A stretch of 64,000 nt of DNA, taken from Strigamia acuminata. Lineage: Eukaryota > Arthropoda > Chilopoda > Geophilomorpha > Linotaeniidae. A program made the translations under genes and the position numbers. Location: positions 11,408,001 through 11,472,000 of the forward strand of contig OX442319.1 of NCBI GenBank assembly GCA_949358305.1, read 5' to 3'. This document shows, piece after piece, positions 12,301-22,409 of the stretch; position 1 is the first letter of the stretch, and every line of letters starts with the position of its first letter. Below the pieces are notes generated by a model. It searched no databases. It saw only the letters and a list, made by a program, of their open reading frames with translations, and was not told the DNA's origin.

Positions 12301-12447
12301 TTGATTTGTGGATTCAATTTTTTCCTCTTCATTACTTGCACCACTTAAAATATCATACTCATCAGGTTTACAACAATTATGTATCTTAATGTACGATCTG
12401 TGATAAGTTTGTTTGCAAATCCCACATTTTTCTCGTGTTGGCGGCAT
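9400..12447 (-). CDS. CACTA transposase (Tnp2 family), five exons, intact
   Basis: Exons on the minus strand are 12447-11266, 11205-11156, 11085-11018, 10932-10245 and 10189-9400, all with GT-AG introns, giving 925 residues with no stop or frameshift. The N-terminus has a Cys/His cluster (CGICKQTYH…H-x-CC) and a long acidic Glu/Asp/Ser stretch. The core carries Tnp2 hallmarks: INTFIAPLVDEL, CGFLGHSATSGCSKCW, HVIDPMHNLFLGIAK and, across the last intron, FWLFSFER joined to YNGILG. The enzyme should bind the CACTG ends and excise the element. The frame opens upstream with GTG; the first ATG is at 12447. It starts head to head with plus-strand gene B, 267 bp away. Confidence 0.92.
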
Positions 12448-12714
12448 ATTGAATTTATTCAAGCCTAACACATATTGTTACGTTTAAAAATGTTTGGTGT
12501 CTACAATATTCTTCAATAAACAATCAAAGTCGTGTTTCAGCCAAAGAAATATAAACGCTTCAATTTTTGTCGGTAGGTTGGTCGGGTGCCATCTTACATT
12601 CTTGTGACGTCCTGTCAGTAACAAGTTACAACATTTTTATTAATAGCTCACAGTTGACAGTTGGTTTTCCCGCCGTTTTTTGTCAGAAGGCAGTCATAGC
12701 AGCATACAGGAGCA
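12448..12714. promoter_or_regulatory. Candidate bidirectional promoter between CACTA transposase and gene B
   Basis: The transposase start (12447, minus) and the gene B start (12715, plus) face away from each other over 267 bp, so both promoters must lie here or overlap. A CRE-like TGACGTC is at 12605-12611. I see no clear TATA box. The region is inferred from gene layout, not from a recognised promoter signature. Confidence 0.5.
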
Positions 12715-15700
12715 ATGTCACAACGCAGCAGGAAATCTCATACCAAAAGAAAAGGGCTTAGCAGCCAAGAAGTAATTAATATTATTGGAGAAGTAAGTTA
12801 ATTCTGGTTTTATTTGGTGATGATTTCTTGTGACGAATCAATTTTAATATAAAACATTAAAGCCAAACAAAAATATTATACTTGTTAGAAGAAAAATTAA
12901 TAAATTATTTTTCTGATAAAAAGTGTAATATCTGTGATTGTCTGTAATGTTTTGAATTAAAATTGCTTCATCAAAACCTCCAACAACTTATTACCTTAAC
13001 CTTGAAATTTTTATGTTAGAAGAAATCTACAGCTAATTCTGAGTACACAAGAGATTTGAATAAGGTAAGAATCATAATCCAATTAAATGTGTAAAATTAA
13101 ACTAAATTGTTCAAATTATCATATAGACTACTTCCGCTTCAGAGGAAAGCATTGATAATGATCAGACTTCAAATGTAAGTATTTGTTGATAAATTGAAGA
13201 ATAATTTGTAATTTTTGTGCATGATTTTACAATATAAAGATTATGACACACAAGCAAATAGAAAAATTGAGAGAAGCCAAAACTCAAATGTTATCAAAAA
13301 AACAGCAGAATAAGGTATATAATTTAATTACTTATAAAATGCAATTTATATTTGGCGGGAAGTCGGGGATCAAATAGGCGCGAAACAAGTGCGCCGCACG
13401 TAGCAAATGCGCGCACCTCTAATAATGCGCGCGAGTCCTAAATGATTAATTAAATAGGAAATGAATAAATAAATATAGAAAATAAAAGAAAGAAATAAAA
13501 TTTGTAAAATTAATAAAATTTATAAAATTTATAAAATTAATACTGGTAATAAGAAATTACATCAAGTAAATTTGAAAAAAGCCAGCATCTCAAATGCACG
13601 CAACCTATCTCGATATTTACATCAACTTGATGATTTTGAAAATCCACACTCAAAATTCATTTTAAATTAATTCGACTGCAAACCGGAACACTGCTTACTT
13701 TACGTTGTTGGTGCTGTTGTGCTGTGTCACCACATAGGTCAACACGACCAAACTGTATTAGCTTTCTACAAAACCAAAGACCATTTAAATAAAAGCTCAG
13801 CAGAATCCTTTTGGATAAGTTATCAAGCCAAATGATGCCACTTGTTTTCTAAGTCGAAGATTTTCCCTTATTGCACAATGGTAAAATTGATCGACAAATG
13901 CTACTCCATTAATTCAAAACAAATGCAGAAACAAATCTCAAAGATACCGTCGAGATTGAATCCAATTAAAGTGATGCAGCATCAGCACTATTTCACCACT
14001 ACCTGAATACTGATTGCTAGCATGACGCTAAAAAATGGCCCGTTCTATGTACGCATTTAAGATGCGCGCATTTGAATAATGCGCTCATTTGAATTTTGCG
14101 CGCATTCAGAAGCGCGGATCCTAATAATTACAGTTTTTATTTTTAACAAATGTGTTTTTCATTTTAACAAATGTGTTTATATTTTTAACAAATGTGTTTT
14201 TATTTTTAACCAATGTGTTTTTATTTTTAACAAATGTGTTTTTATTTTTAACAAATGTGTTATTATTTTAACAAGGATAAAGAATTACGAAATAATTTGA
14301 ACGCACCTTCGAAATCTTCAAGTGACGTAAGTATTAGTTACGACTAAATAGTAAGAAATAATTTTTTTTCAATTTTATAAAAAAGTGCCTTATGATTAAA
14401 ATAGTGTGGCTTTAGCAATTATAAAGTTTATTTATGATTGATACAGATTATTCAACTTTAAATATCATTATTAATGTACATGGTGATTGCATCATCCACC
14501 TGTAGGAAATGACCACATTGAAAAAAATTTACAATCATAGAACGTATCATTCTGATGTAATTTTTAAATAGTTATAAACAAGATAATTTTTAGGGGCTTT
14601 TTAAACATTGTCACGAAAAAAGAAACTGAGAACCTATTTTTTTAATATGTATAATAAGCTTATGAATTTATTTTTTAATTTTAGATATCTGACAGTGATG
14701 AGTTTTCTATGGAAGATCTTTTTGAATCTCAACACTCAATTGACAGTGGCATCTTGGACAACGAGCAATCTGATGTAAACATTGTAAATTTAAAAAATAT
14801 ATTTTTATTTATTTAAGCAGTATCAGACAGTTAAATACGATTTCTTTTATATATTTTAAAGACTGCAAGTAAAGAGGGCAATGTCACACTAGAAGTAAAG
14901 TTTACCGATAAAATATGAAAAACATTTAAAACTAATTACGAAATTTGTCGTAATTACAGGACGTGCAGAGATTACTGTTGGAAGTTAGAAAAGAAATAAG
15001 AAAAAAAAGCATGATTGAGCAAACTAATGCCAATGCAGAACTAGTGGTGAAAGTGCCAGGCGACATAAGAGTAAGTAAACTTAATTCTCTATTAAAATAT
15101 TTTATTTTTATTTTACATTACTATAATTTAGTATCATGTGCGCAATGGATATAAAGCACAAAAAAGGAAATGGATTACAGGAAAACGTTTAAAGTGAGAA
15201 ATTTTAATATATATTTATCTCTTTTAACTCTGATTGATTTATATTTTGTTGTTGTTATTTTTAGTTGCTTGGCTCGTGCAAATCAAGCAGTCACGGATGA
15301 CATTATAAATTATGTCAAAGGAGCAATGCCTGATGCTAAGGATTTGCATATTCAGGGTAAGTAATATGTATGTATTGGTAAAGAATTAAAATTAATCTAT
15401 TTTTTTAACTCTTCAGTGGCATTGAACAGATATTTTAAAAGCCTAGGAGAAAAGGAGTGCAGGAAGAAGAGTGCACATGGACAACCCACAACCCACAAAG
15501 AAAGTCAAAAGAAATACGAAAGAAAAAAACTAAGTACAGATCAATTTAAGTTTACATTACTATATTTTAATATTGATTTTTTTTTAAAGAACTGAGGCGA
15601 CGCCAAAAAGCTTTAGAGCATACAACACTACGACCATCAAAAAAAGAGAAAATTAAGACAATTTTGAAGTTGGATATAATGAGCTCGGAGGACAGCGACA

Positions 15701-15912
15701 GTGATTCTGAAAGCAGGGTTTTGCATGTTAAGAGTTATTCTTGGCATAGCAAAAAATTAAAAAAATACATGGCTGCTTTGGATCAAAAAGCAGCTGAAAT
15801 GGACTCAAAACGGACACGCCAAATGCGATTGGTGCGTGTTTCAGATGGACCGGAGAGTAATAAGGGGCCCCCTTCCTGGCTTGGTGACAGCTGGGCAGTA
15901 AAACATGATTAG
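12715..15912 (+). CDS. CACTA-encoded twelve-exon protein B, function unknown
   Basis: Assembled exons are 12715-12792, 13020-13064, 13127-13174, 13240-13314, 14276-14326, 14685-14774, 14862-14894, 14960-15070, 15132-15193, 15265-15356, 15417-15533 and 15590-15912, giving 374 residues. The first eight introns are all phase 0; the last three are phases 2, 1 and 1 and join exactly in frame. The N-terminus is basic (RSRKSHTKRK), followed by acidic Ser-rich exons. The C-terminal third is basic and contains a compact region (NQAVTDDIINYVKG, VALNRYFKSLGEKECRKK) that could be a small DNA-binding fold, then ends with PPSWLGDSWAV. I do not recognise the family. Intron 4 holds a nested GC-motif insertion and a tandem array. 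Splice sites were chosen by eye; exon 4 and 5 acceptors are weak. Confidence 0.65.
13350..14125. mobile_element. Probable nested non-autonomous insertion in intron 4 of CACTA gene B
   Basis: Both ends of this block carry clusters of GCGC-containing words (AAATGCGCGCA near 13404 and TGCGCGCATTT near 14069, in inverted orientation), while the middle is ordinary AT-rich DNA with no coding frame. This is the layout of a MITE-like element with subterminal inverted repeats. I could not define exact ends or a target-site duplication, so the bounds are approximate. Confidence 0.4.
14145..14275 (+). repeat. Minisatellite, ~21-bp unit, inside CACTA intron
   Basis: Six to seven copies of a unit like TTTTAACAAATGTGTTTTTA run up to the acceptor of gene B exon 5. 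The last copies supply the AACAAG that I use as the acceptor. Confidence 0.8.
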
Positions 15913-16642
15913 CAAAATAAGAATTTTTGTTTTTTTCTGAGGATTAGGAGTGTTTGTATCGTTTTTAAAGTGCAGTTTCACCGTAAAAGCCTAAATTGAA
16001 AAAAACAATTTTATAATATTTAATATAGATGTGATACATTTTTAAAAACTTGTTTTTTGTGATATTTATTTAAAAATCTGTATAATAATTGTTTAATAAT
16101 TAATGTATAATTTAAAATGATTTTTTTGTGATATTGAAATGTGTAAAAATAATTGTATAATATAATTAATGTGTAATTTAAACTGATTTTTCTGTGATAT
16201 ATTTTTAAAATGTGATAAATATTGCACTGTGATGTACTCATAAATACATTTATTAAAATCTAAAATCTAAAATTGTATTTTTATTTAAAAAAGTAAATGA
16301 AAATTTGAAATTTAAGCTTTGTAAAGTCACATTTACAAAGAGTGTAAATTTTTGTTTAAATCAATAAATTTACAAGATTAAAACTGCATTTTTCATTAAA
16401 CACACAATCAATTTAAAGTTTGTAAATTTGAAATTTGTCAGCTTTAACAGAAATTAAATTTATTGTTAAATCCTACAAATTTGAAATTTACAAACTGTAA
16501 AGTTATTGTGCGTGTTTATTGTAAAATGTCTTTTTACTTTTGTAAAGTTATTGTTTAAAACAAAAATTTACAATCTTTGTAAATATGACTTTACAAAGCC
16601 GAAAGTTCAAATTTACAATAACTTTTCAGCAATTAAAAGACA

Positions 16643-16667
16643 TGTAAAGCCATATTTTTTTCCAGTG
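16643..16667 (-). repeat. CACTA right terminal inverted repeat
   Basis: Read inward on the minus strand it begins CACTGGAAAAAAATATGGCT. TAA follows at 16668-16670, the second copy of the target-site duplication. Confidence 0.92.
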
Positions 16668-16670
16668 TAA

Positions 16671-17423
16671 TGCTTAATTAAGCTAAAGCTCGTTGTGAGC
16701 GGCGAAACTAAGCTACGCGCCGGATGCATGAAATAAATAGACACAAAGATTTCAGTTTGAAAGCCAAACAAACTTATCCTGCCTAAATAGCGACGCGTCA
16801 CGGCGCTTAAAACAATACGAAAGGAAGCGGAAAAACAACAGGTTCAAATGGATAAAACCGTGAGTTAACACTAATAAAGATGAGATGAAAACCTAGAGTC
16901 ATGTCTCAGAACTACTAGGTGAAAACAAAGCAGCGAGTGAGCTTTGTAAAGTGAGCTAAGACTCTGCCATGAGCACTGGCTCCAAAGAGCACCTACGCGT
17001 TCGGGATACAGAGCTTAACTGAGGAAAAAAGGGAAAAATAGGGTGAAAGGTAAACTTGGACTCATCCAAGCTCAACCAATCACGGAAGAGTCAAGAGCCA
17101 ATCAGTACAGTCGGTGCATACTAAGTGTATGACTAACGTCGACGCGTACTGACCAGAATAGAAATGCAAATGAGTTCGCATCAAAACAATAAACAGAAAT
17201 AGAAAAACTAGGAAGAGATAAGAGAGAAGTGAGAGAAAGAGAAGAGAGTTAGGAATGAGTAAGAGATAAGAAAGGAAGAAATGAGAGAAAATGAGGAGAA
17301 TTCGGCTAAACATAAGACAGAATGTAAACAATACAAGGTAGGAACACAATTAGGGTTTATTAGAAACACAACACGGGGGAAACAATGCGTACTACTCGTA
17401 CGCGTGAGCACCGGACCGTGACA
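16671..17423 (-). repeat. Gypsy 5' LTR, outer (U3-side) part
   Basis: On the minus strand the LTR starts TGTCACGGTCCGG at 17423, a start common in insect Gypsy LTRs, and continues to the CACTA insertion. Joined to 6260-6667 it gives about 1.16 kb, framed TGT…ACA. The expected 4-6 bp target duplication (starting CATT at 17424) cannot be checked because the other LTR is off the window. Confidence 0.82.
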
Positions 17424-17600
17424 CATTATTTGGAAGCAAAAATTCATTATTTGGAAGCAAAAATTCATTTTTTGGAGCAAAAATTTATTTTTTGGATCAA
17501 AAATTCATTTTTCAGAGCAAAAATTTATTTTTTAGAGCAAAAATTTATTTTTACATCAAAATAATTCATTCTGAGGCCAAAATATAATTGATTATTAGGC
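17424..17600 (+). repeat. Degenerate AT-rich minisatellite, ~20-25 bp unit
   Basis: Repeated words of the type GAGCAAAAATTCATTTTTTG run from the Gypsy insertion point. The Gypsy element appears to have landed at, or in, this array. The following 17600-18070 shows no gene or array I can name. Confidence 0.7.
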
Positions 17601-18069
17601 AAAAATTGAGCTGAAATATCCACCAGCACCTCCATTTCTGGCTCCGCTCACGAATTAATGGGGCTTTGAGATGTTCAACTTACCGTACCGTCTTCACTCT
17701 TCAGCCTACACGAGTGATTTTTGGTCGTATTGTCTTATCCCCCTCTCTTGCTGACTAATGGCACTATAATTTTGGATAACGGTGATGTTGGGAGTCATGA
17801 ACTCGTGATTCAAGTCACGTGTCAGTAAAAAATAATCTTTGAGTCACGGAATTATATCGTAATATTGTGAATAAATTATTAGTGAGGGCCCGGCTGCATC
17901 TGCCGGTCTCGAGACCCTGAAGCCCCAACAACAAAAATATAAATACGGTAAATTTATATTTATCGATTTTTCATCATTTTAGACGGTAAAATCAACATTC
18001 TAGAAATTTTTTGGTTGATTTTTGATTATTTTGCGTGGATTTTGGTTAATTTTTGATTATTATAGGTAG

Positions 18070-18855
<786 letters not shown>

Positions 18856-18901
18856 TCCATATCCCGGAAAAAATCCCTAAGTTGAGAACTGCTTCTCTGA
18901 A

Positions 18902-18907
18902 TTTATT
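18902..18907 (-). terminator. Polyadenylation signal AATAAA of the Drak-like gene
   Basis: AATAAA on the minus strand lies about 50 bases past the stop codon at 18957, giving a very short 3' UTR. Confidence 0.6.
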
Positions 18908-18956
18908 GATTTCAGTAATTTTACAATAGAAACACCAAATATCTCTCAAATATTTT

Positions 18957-19853
18957 TCAGTCAATGTCTTTTGCCAGCCACTCGTGCTCAAGACATTCGC
19001 GAGCGCTCATTCGCAAACAGGGCATCTTAATTAACAACTTCCTAATGAAATCGTACGCTGCACTCGACACCCCCTCGAACAAATCCTCCGGAAAATGAAA
19101 ACTAACTTGGGAAATATTGCAAAACGTCTCCTGCTTGTCATCGCCCGCAAACGGCGAATGCCTCGACAGCAAAACGTACGCCAAAACCCCGACGCTCCAC
19201 ATGTCCGTGGCCAACGAAATCGGATCGTAACTCAGGACTTCCGGCGCGACGTAATCCGGAGTTCCCTTCATTTCTCGGACTTCCTCGCCGTCGTGAAGGA
19301 ACCGCGAAAGTCCGAAATCGCACAGTTTGACGTCCCCGTGAGGAAAAGCGCTCGTCAACAACACGTTTTGCGGTTTGATGTCGAGATGCGCGATCTGTTC
19401 GTCGTGCAGGAAGATTAAAGCCTCCAAAATCTGTCGCATCAATCGAATGACGTCCGATTCTGGCAAATTCGCATCGCGGTCGATCAAGTCGTGCAATTCG
19501 CCGCCAGGGGCCAGTTCTAGGACGAGCACGAGTTCGTTTTTCGTTTCGAATACTTCGTGCAAGTGGACGATTCGATCGCAATCGCGGGACATGTAGAAAA
19601 CGGCGATTTCGTGCATGATTTCGTGTCGGATGTCGGTCGCGCGCTGTCGTTTGCGGATGAATTTGGCCGCGTAGTCGACGTTTGTCGTCTTGTGAAGGCA
19701 TCGGCGGACTGTGCTGTATTTTCCTCTAGCTAGAGGCTTTGCTTCAATGTCGTAGGTGGCTGTGATGGGGTCGGAGCGAATTAAAGTGTCGGAGAGGTCG
19801 TGGATGCTGAGGAATCCGAGGAACTTGCTGTTTTCGGTCAATTCGATACCCAT
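18957..19853 (-). CDS. Drak: DAP-kinase-related Ser/Thr kinase (DRAK/STK17-like), intronless, kinase domain only
   Basis: A 298-residue single-exon frame encodes a protein kinase of the death-associated kinase family. Residues about 34-295 form the kinase domain: glycine loop LARGKYSTV, catalytic lysine YAAKFIRKR, catalytic loop HLDIKPQNVLL, CDFGLSRFL, and GTPDYVAPEVLSYDPIS. The KRQRATDIRHEIMHEIAVF stretch and LSYDPIS(L/M)ATDMWS match STK17A/B and fly Drak closely. Family members phosphorylate myosin light chain and act in epithelial morphogenesis and apoptosis. Drak proteins usually have a C-terminal tail beyond the kinase domain and intron-containing genes. This frame stops right after the domain, has no introns and is GC-richer than its surroundings, so a retrocopy or a compact paralog is possible. 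It is head to head with H2B copy 1. Confidence 0.85.
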   Translation of the reverse strand: MGIELTENSKFLGFLSIHDLSDTLIRSDPITATYDIEAKPLARGKYSTVRRCLHKTTNVDYAAKFIRKRQRATDIRHEIMHEIAVFYMSRDCDRIVHLHEVFETKNELVLVLELAPGGELHDLIDRDANLPESDVIRLMRQILEALIFLHDEQIAHLDIKPQNVLLTSAFPHGDVKLCDFGLSRFLHDGEEVREMKGTPDYVAPEVLSYDPISLATDMWSVGVLAYVLLSRHSPFAGDDKQETFCNISQVSFHFPEDLFEGVSSAAYDFIRKLLIKMPCLRMSARECLEHEWLAKDID

Positions 19854-19959
19854 GATTATAAGTGTAAAGTGAAATGCAGTGTTGATACCGATTATAGTGA
19901 GATAAAATTATATGTAGACGTCAGATATACGTGTGAGTATGGTGTACGTTTTTTACACG

Positions 19960-20115
19960 GAGATTTTACGAGATTTCATGAGATTTCACGAGATTTCACG
20001 AGATTTTTACGAGATTTCATGAGATTTCACGAGATTTTTACGGGATTTTATAAGATTTTACGAGATTTCATGAGATTTCACGAGATTTCGCGAGATTTTA
20101 CGAGATTTTAGAGGG
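19960..20115 (+). repeat. Minisatellite of ACGAGATTTCATGAGATTTC units upstream of H2B copy 1
   Basis: Units of 10-11 bp (ACGAGATTTT, ATGAGATTTC) are repeated just 5' of the H2B gene. The same array in the same orientation relative to H2B lies at 39590-40165, so array and gene were duplicated together. Confidence 0.88.
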
Positions 20116-20229
20116 CTTGGTCCGCCAATCAGACGTTGGTAAAGAATTACACTTGCACGTGGGTCCTGTGTGTATTCTGGAGAAGTGGACAGTTCATCCA
20201 GTTTGTCATTTCGTCAGGTGTGGTCAGTC

Positions 20230-20613
20230 ATGGTTCCTCCACCAAAAGTTCGCGGCAAGACGTTGAAGAAAGCCGAAGCGGCGCCGAAGATCGCCAGTCA
20301 GGTTGCGCCGAAGAAGAAGTCGAGGCGGCGAAAGAAGGAAAGTTATTCCATCTACATCTACAGGGTGTTGAAGCAAGTCCATCCGGACCTCGGCGTCTCC
20401 TCCAAGACGATGGTGGTCATGAACAGTTTCGTCAACGACATTTTCGAAAGGCTTGCGACCGAGGCGTCGCGTTTGGCGGCGCACAACAAGCGCTCGACTA
20501 TTTCCAGTCGGGAAATCCAAACGGCGGTTCGTTTGGTTCTGCCCGGCGAATTGGCGAGGCACGCGGTCAGCGAAGGGACGAAAGCGGTCACCACGTACAC
20601 GCAACAGAAGTGA
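20230..20613 (+). CDS. Histone H2B variant, copy 1, polyadenylated-type gene
   Basis: 127 residues. The histone fold of H2B is plain: [58 protein letters not shown], ending [17 protein letters not shown]. The tail, from [14 protein letters not shown] on, differs from canonical insect H2B, and core positions such as [10 protein letters not shown] are also variant. H2B pairs with H2A in the nucleosome. No histone 3' stem-loop is visible after the stop; an AATAAA lies at 20679-20684 instead, which suggests a replication-independent, polyadenylated gene. No other histone gene is nearby. The copy at 39105-39488 differs by one residue (TQTK at the end). A germline role is a guess from the variant tail. 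Confidence 0.92.
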   Translation: MVPPPKVRGKTLKKAEAAPKIASQVAPKKKSRRRKKESYSIYIYRVLKQVHPDLGVSSKTMVVMNSFVNDIFERLATEASRLAAHNKRSTISSREIQTAVRLVLPGELARHAVSEGTKAVTTYTQQK

Positions 20614-20678
20614 AACGTCGCAGGGAATTTGATTTAACCGTTGTTGTTTATTAAATTGGTTGTAAATGTTTGTAAATG

Positions 20679-20684
20679 AATAAA
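20679..20684 (+). terminator. Polyadenylation signal of H2B copy 1
   Basis: AATAAA about 65 bases past the stop. Its presence, together with the lack of a histone stem-loop, marks this as a polyadenylated histone gene. Confidence 0.65.
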
Positions 20685-20984
20685 TACAACGTTTTAAATG
20701 GTTTTCGTGCTTGTTTATTATCCCAGTCGTGTATTCTACACCGCGCTCTAGTATCAGTTAGAGAAAACATGATTTTACGTAAATGCACGATTTATTCATT
20801 TAGCGATTAAATTTTTGGAAAAATTAAATCGTATTTATGAGAAAACAAACCGATTGGTAGAAAAACTATTTATTAAACGGATTTTATTGTTTACACGACA
20901 ATTTTTTTTTCTATACCGGTGTCTATAATATCATTGGTAATTTTATAAATTGAAGTATTTTATCACCTTCAACACACTGAAGAC

Positions 20985-21300
20985 CTCACACAGCAGAGTT
21001 TTTAGGTTTGTTTTTTAACCGCAATGATTTATGGGATGCAATTTCACTAATTAAACAAATGTTTTCTATTGGACGTATCTGCCTGTCACGAAGTCGTAGT
21101 TGAGTTGTTAAATTTTAAACGCGGACCCCCTCGTCAACTTTTCTAGCCACACATCCAGGACCTCACACTATAGAGAGGAAGTTCTTTTTTTTTTAATTTA
21201 ATGCAAAGGGTTCTTTAAATATCTCCTGGGATGAATTTTTTCTTTCTGTTGGACGATTTTGTGTCATGAAATTGAAGTTGAGTGTCATACATACACTGAA
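20985..21300 (+). repeat. Degenerate tandem duplication, ~180 bp, no gene seen
   Basis: Two diverged copies share GACCTCACAC…GAG, a T-rich run, and TTGGACG…GTCA(C/T)GAA…GTAGTTGAG-like words (near 20988 and 21167). No coding frame or known element is visible. Confidence 0.45.
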
Positions 21301-21474
21301 ACAGATGTCAGTTAAATTTCGTACTAAATTTTGACATTAGATGGCGCTATTTGTCACTAGGACTGAGGTCTGGAAAAAAATCAGAAAAATATATTGAAAG
21401 ATTAACAAAAGTCAGCAGAAAAATACTCTGCAGAATGATTCTGCAATCTGCAGGTGTTGTGGGATTGTGCTTTT

Positions 21475-21745
21475 GTTTTATGTTGTTTATTGGTGTTTTA
21501 CATATGTTTTTGTTGTTCATTTTTGTATTTTTATTGTTCATTTTTGCGTTTTTGTTGTTCATTTTCGTGTTTTTGGTGTTTATTTTTGTGTTTATGGTGT
21601 TCATTTTTGTGTTTTTGCTGTTTATTTGTTGTTTATTTGTAATTTAAATGTGTTTTAGTTATTTATTCGTGTTTTTAAAGTGTTTTTGCTATTTATTTGT
21701 TGTTTATTTGTAATTTAAATGTGTTTTAGTTATTTATTTGTGTGT
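21475..21745 (+). repeat. T/G-rich minisatellite (TTTTTGTTGTTCA-type units)
   Basis: Short units such as GTTCATTTTTGTGTTTTTG give hydrophobic spurious frames. 21745-22410 shows no gene or array I recognise. Confidence 0.75.
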
Positions 21746-22409
21746 GCGAAGTTTTCATATTGACTGTAAGACTAAGAAGCATGCAGGGAAGCTTTAACTG
21801 AAGTATACTCCCGAATGGGCATCAAACAATAAATTTTGAACCAGTTTGATCTAGAACGATCAATCGTCCTGGGTTTAACCAATAAAAACTTCGGTAAAAT
21901 CAAATTTATTAAGAAAATCCAAAAAAAAAATTTTGTTGATGTTTTGAGACGAATTTACTCATTTTCTCTCAAGATTTACCTCGATTTACAAGGGATTCAC
22001 GTATTTCCTGCAGGAAACGACCCAAAAAGCAACCAACAACCACAAAAACGAGATGAATCAAGTTTGTTTTATCCAATCCATTCAGTATTCGTCTAATTAT
22101 AGATCCTTTTTCTTCATTTTCTTTGACGTCAAAACTGCAGGTGCTTCGTGGGCGTCAGCGCTGGTCTTAATAAGGGCGCGAGATGACCTCGTGTCACTCA
22201 TTAGAACTTGACACTTCTGCTCTTGGTCAAGAGAGGGCATCCAGTTAGTGTCTGGGTGTGTGTGGAGTGTGTGGACAACGTGGAAAAATGACAACTTGGC
22301 CCGAATACGAATTGTATCCAAGTTTCTCGCTCTTTTATGCGACTAGGGAGTTGCAACTACCGGATCGTGTTTCGTGAAAGAAAATACCGCGCAAAACTGG
22401 AAGCCACGC

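Larger units (their letters stand above)
6668..16667. mobile_element. CACTA (EnSpm) DNA transposon, autonomous-looking, 10.0 kb
   Basis: The ends are inverted: CACTGGAAAAAAATATAGCT at 6668 and CACTGGAAAAAAATATGGCT read inward from 16667. They match over about 25 bp with one mismatch, and flanking TAA is present on both sides (6665-6667 and 16668-16670), the 3-bp duplication typical of CACTA elements. AT-rich subterminal zones (about 6680-6960 and 16310-16650) hold many TTTGTAAA/TTTACAAA-like motifs, resembling transposase-binding clusters. Inside are a five-exon Tnp2-type transposase on the minus strand and two multi-exon genes on the plus strand. It inserted into the Gypsy LTR, so it is the younger of the two. 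Confidence 0.93.
1..17423 (-). mobile_element. Ty3/Gypsy LTR retrotransposon, 3' end outside the window, 5' LTR split by a CACTA element
   Basis: The element reads right to left: 5' LTR (17423 to 6260, interrupted), a 2-bp gap, primer-binding site, gag, a -1 frameshift, and pol with protease, reverse transcriptase, RNase H and integrase in the Gypsy order. The integrase catalytic core and the 3' LTR lie beyond position 1. Gag and pol are each open with no internal stop, so the copy looks young. No env-like frame can be judged because the window ends first. Immediately outside the LTR (17424 onward) is an AT-rich minisatellite, so the element sits at the edge of a tandem array. Confidence 0.93.

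Noticed and set aside
20614-20700. Histone 3' stem-loop after H2B
   Set aside because: No inverted repeat of the histone type is present; an AATAAA is.
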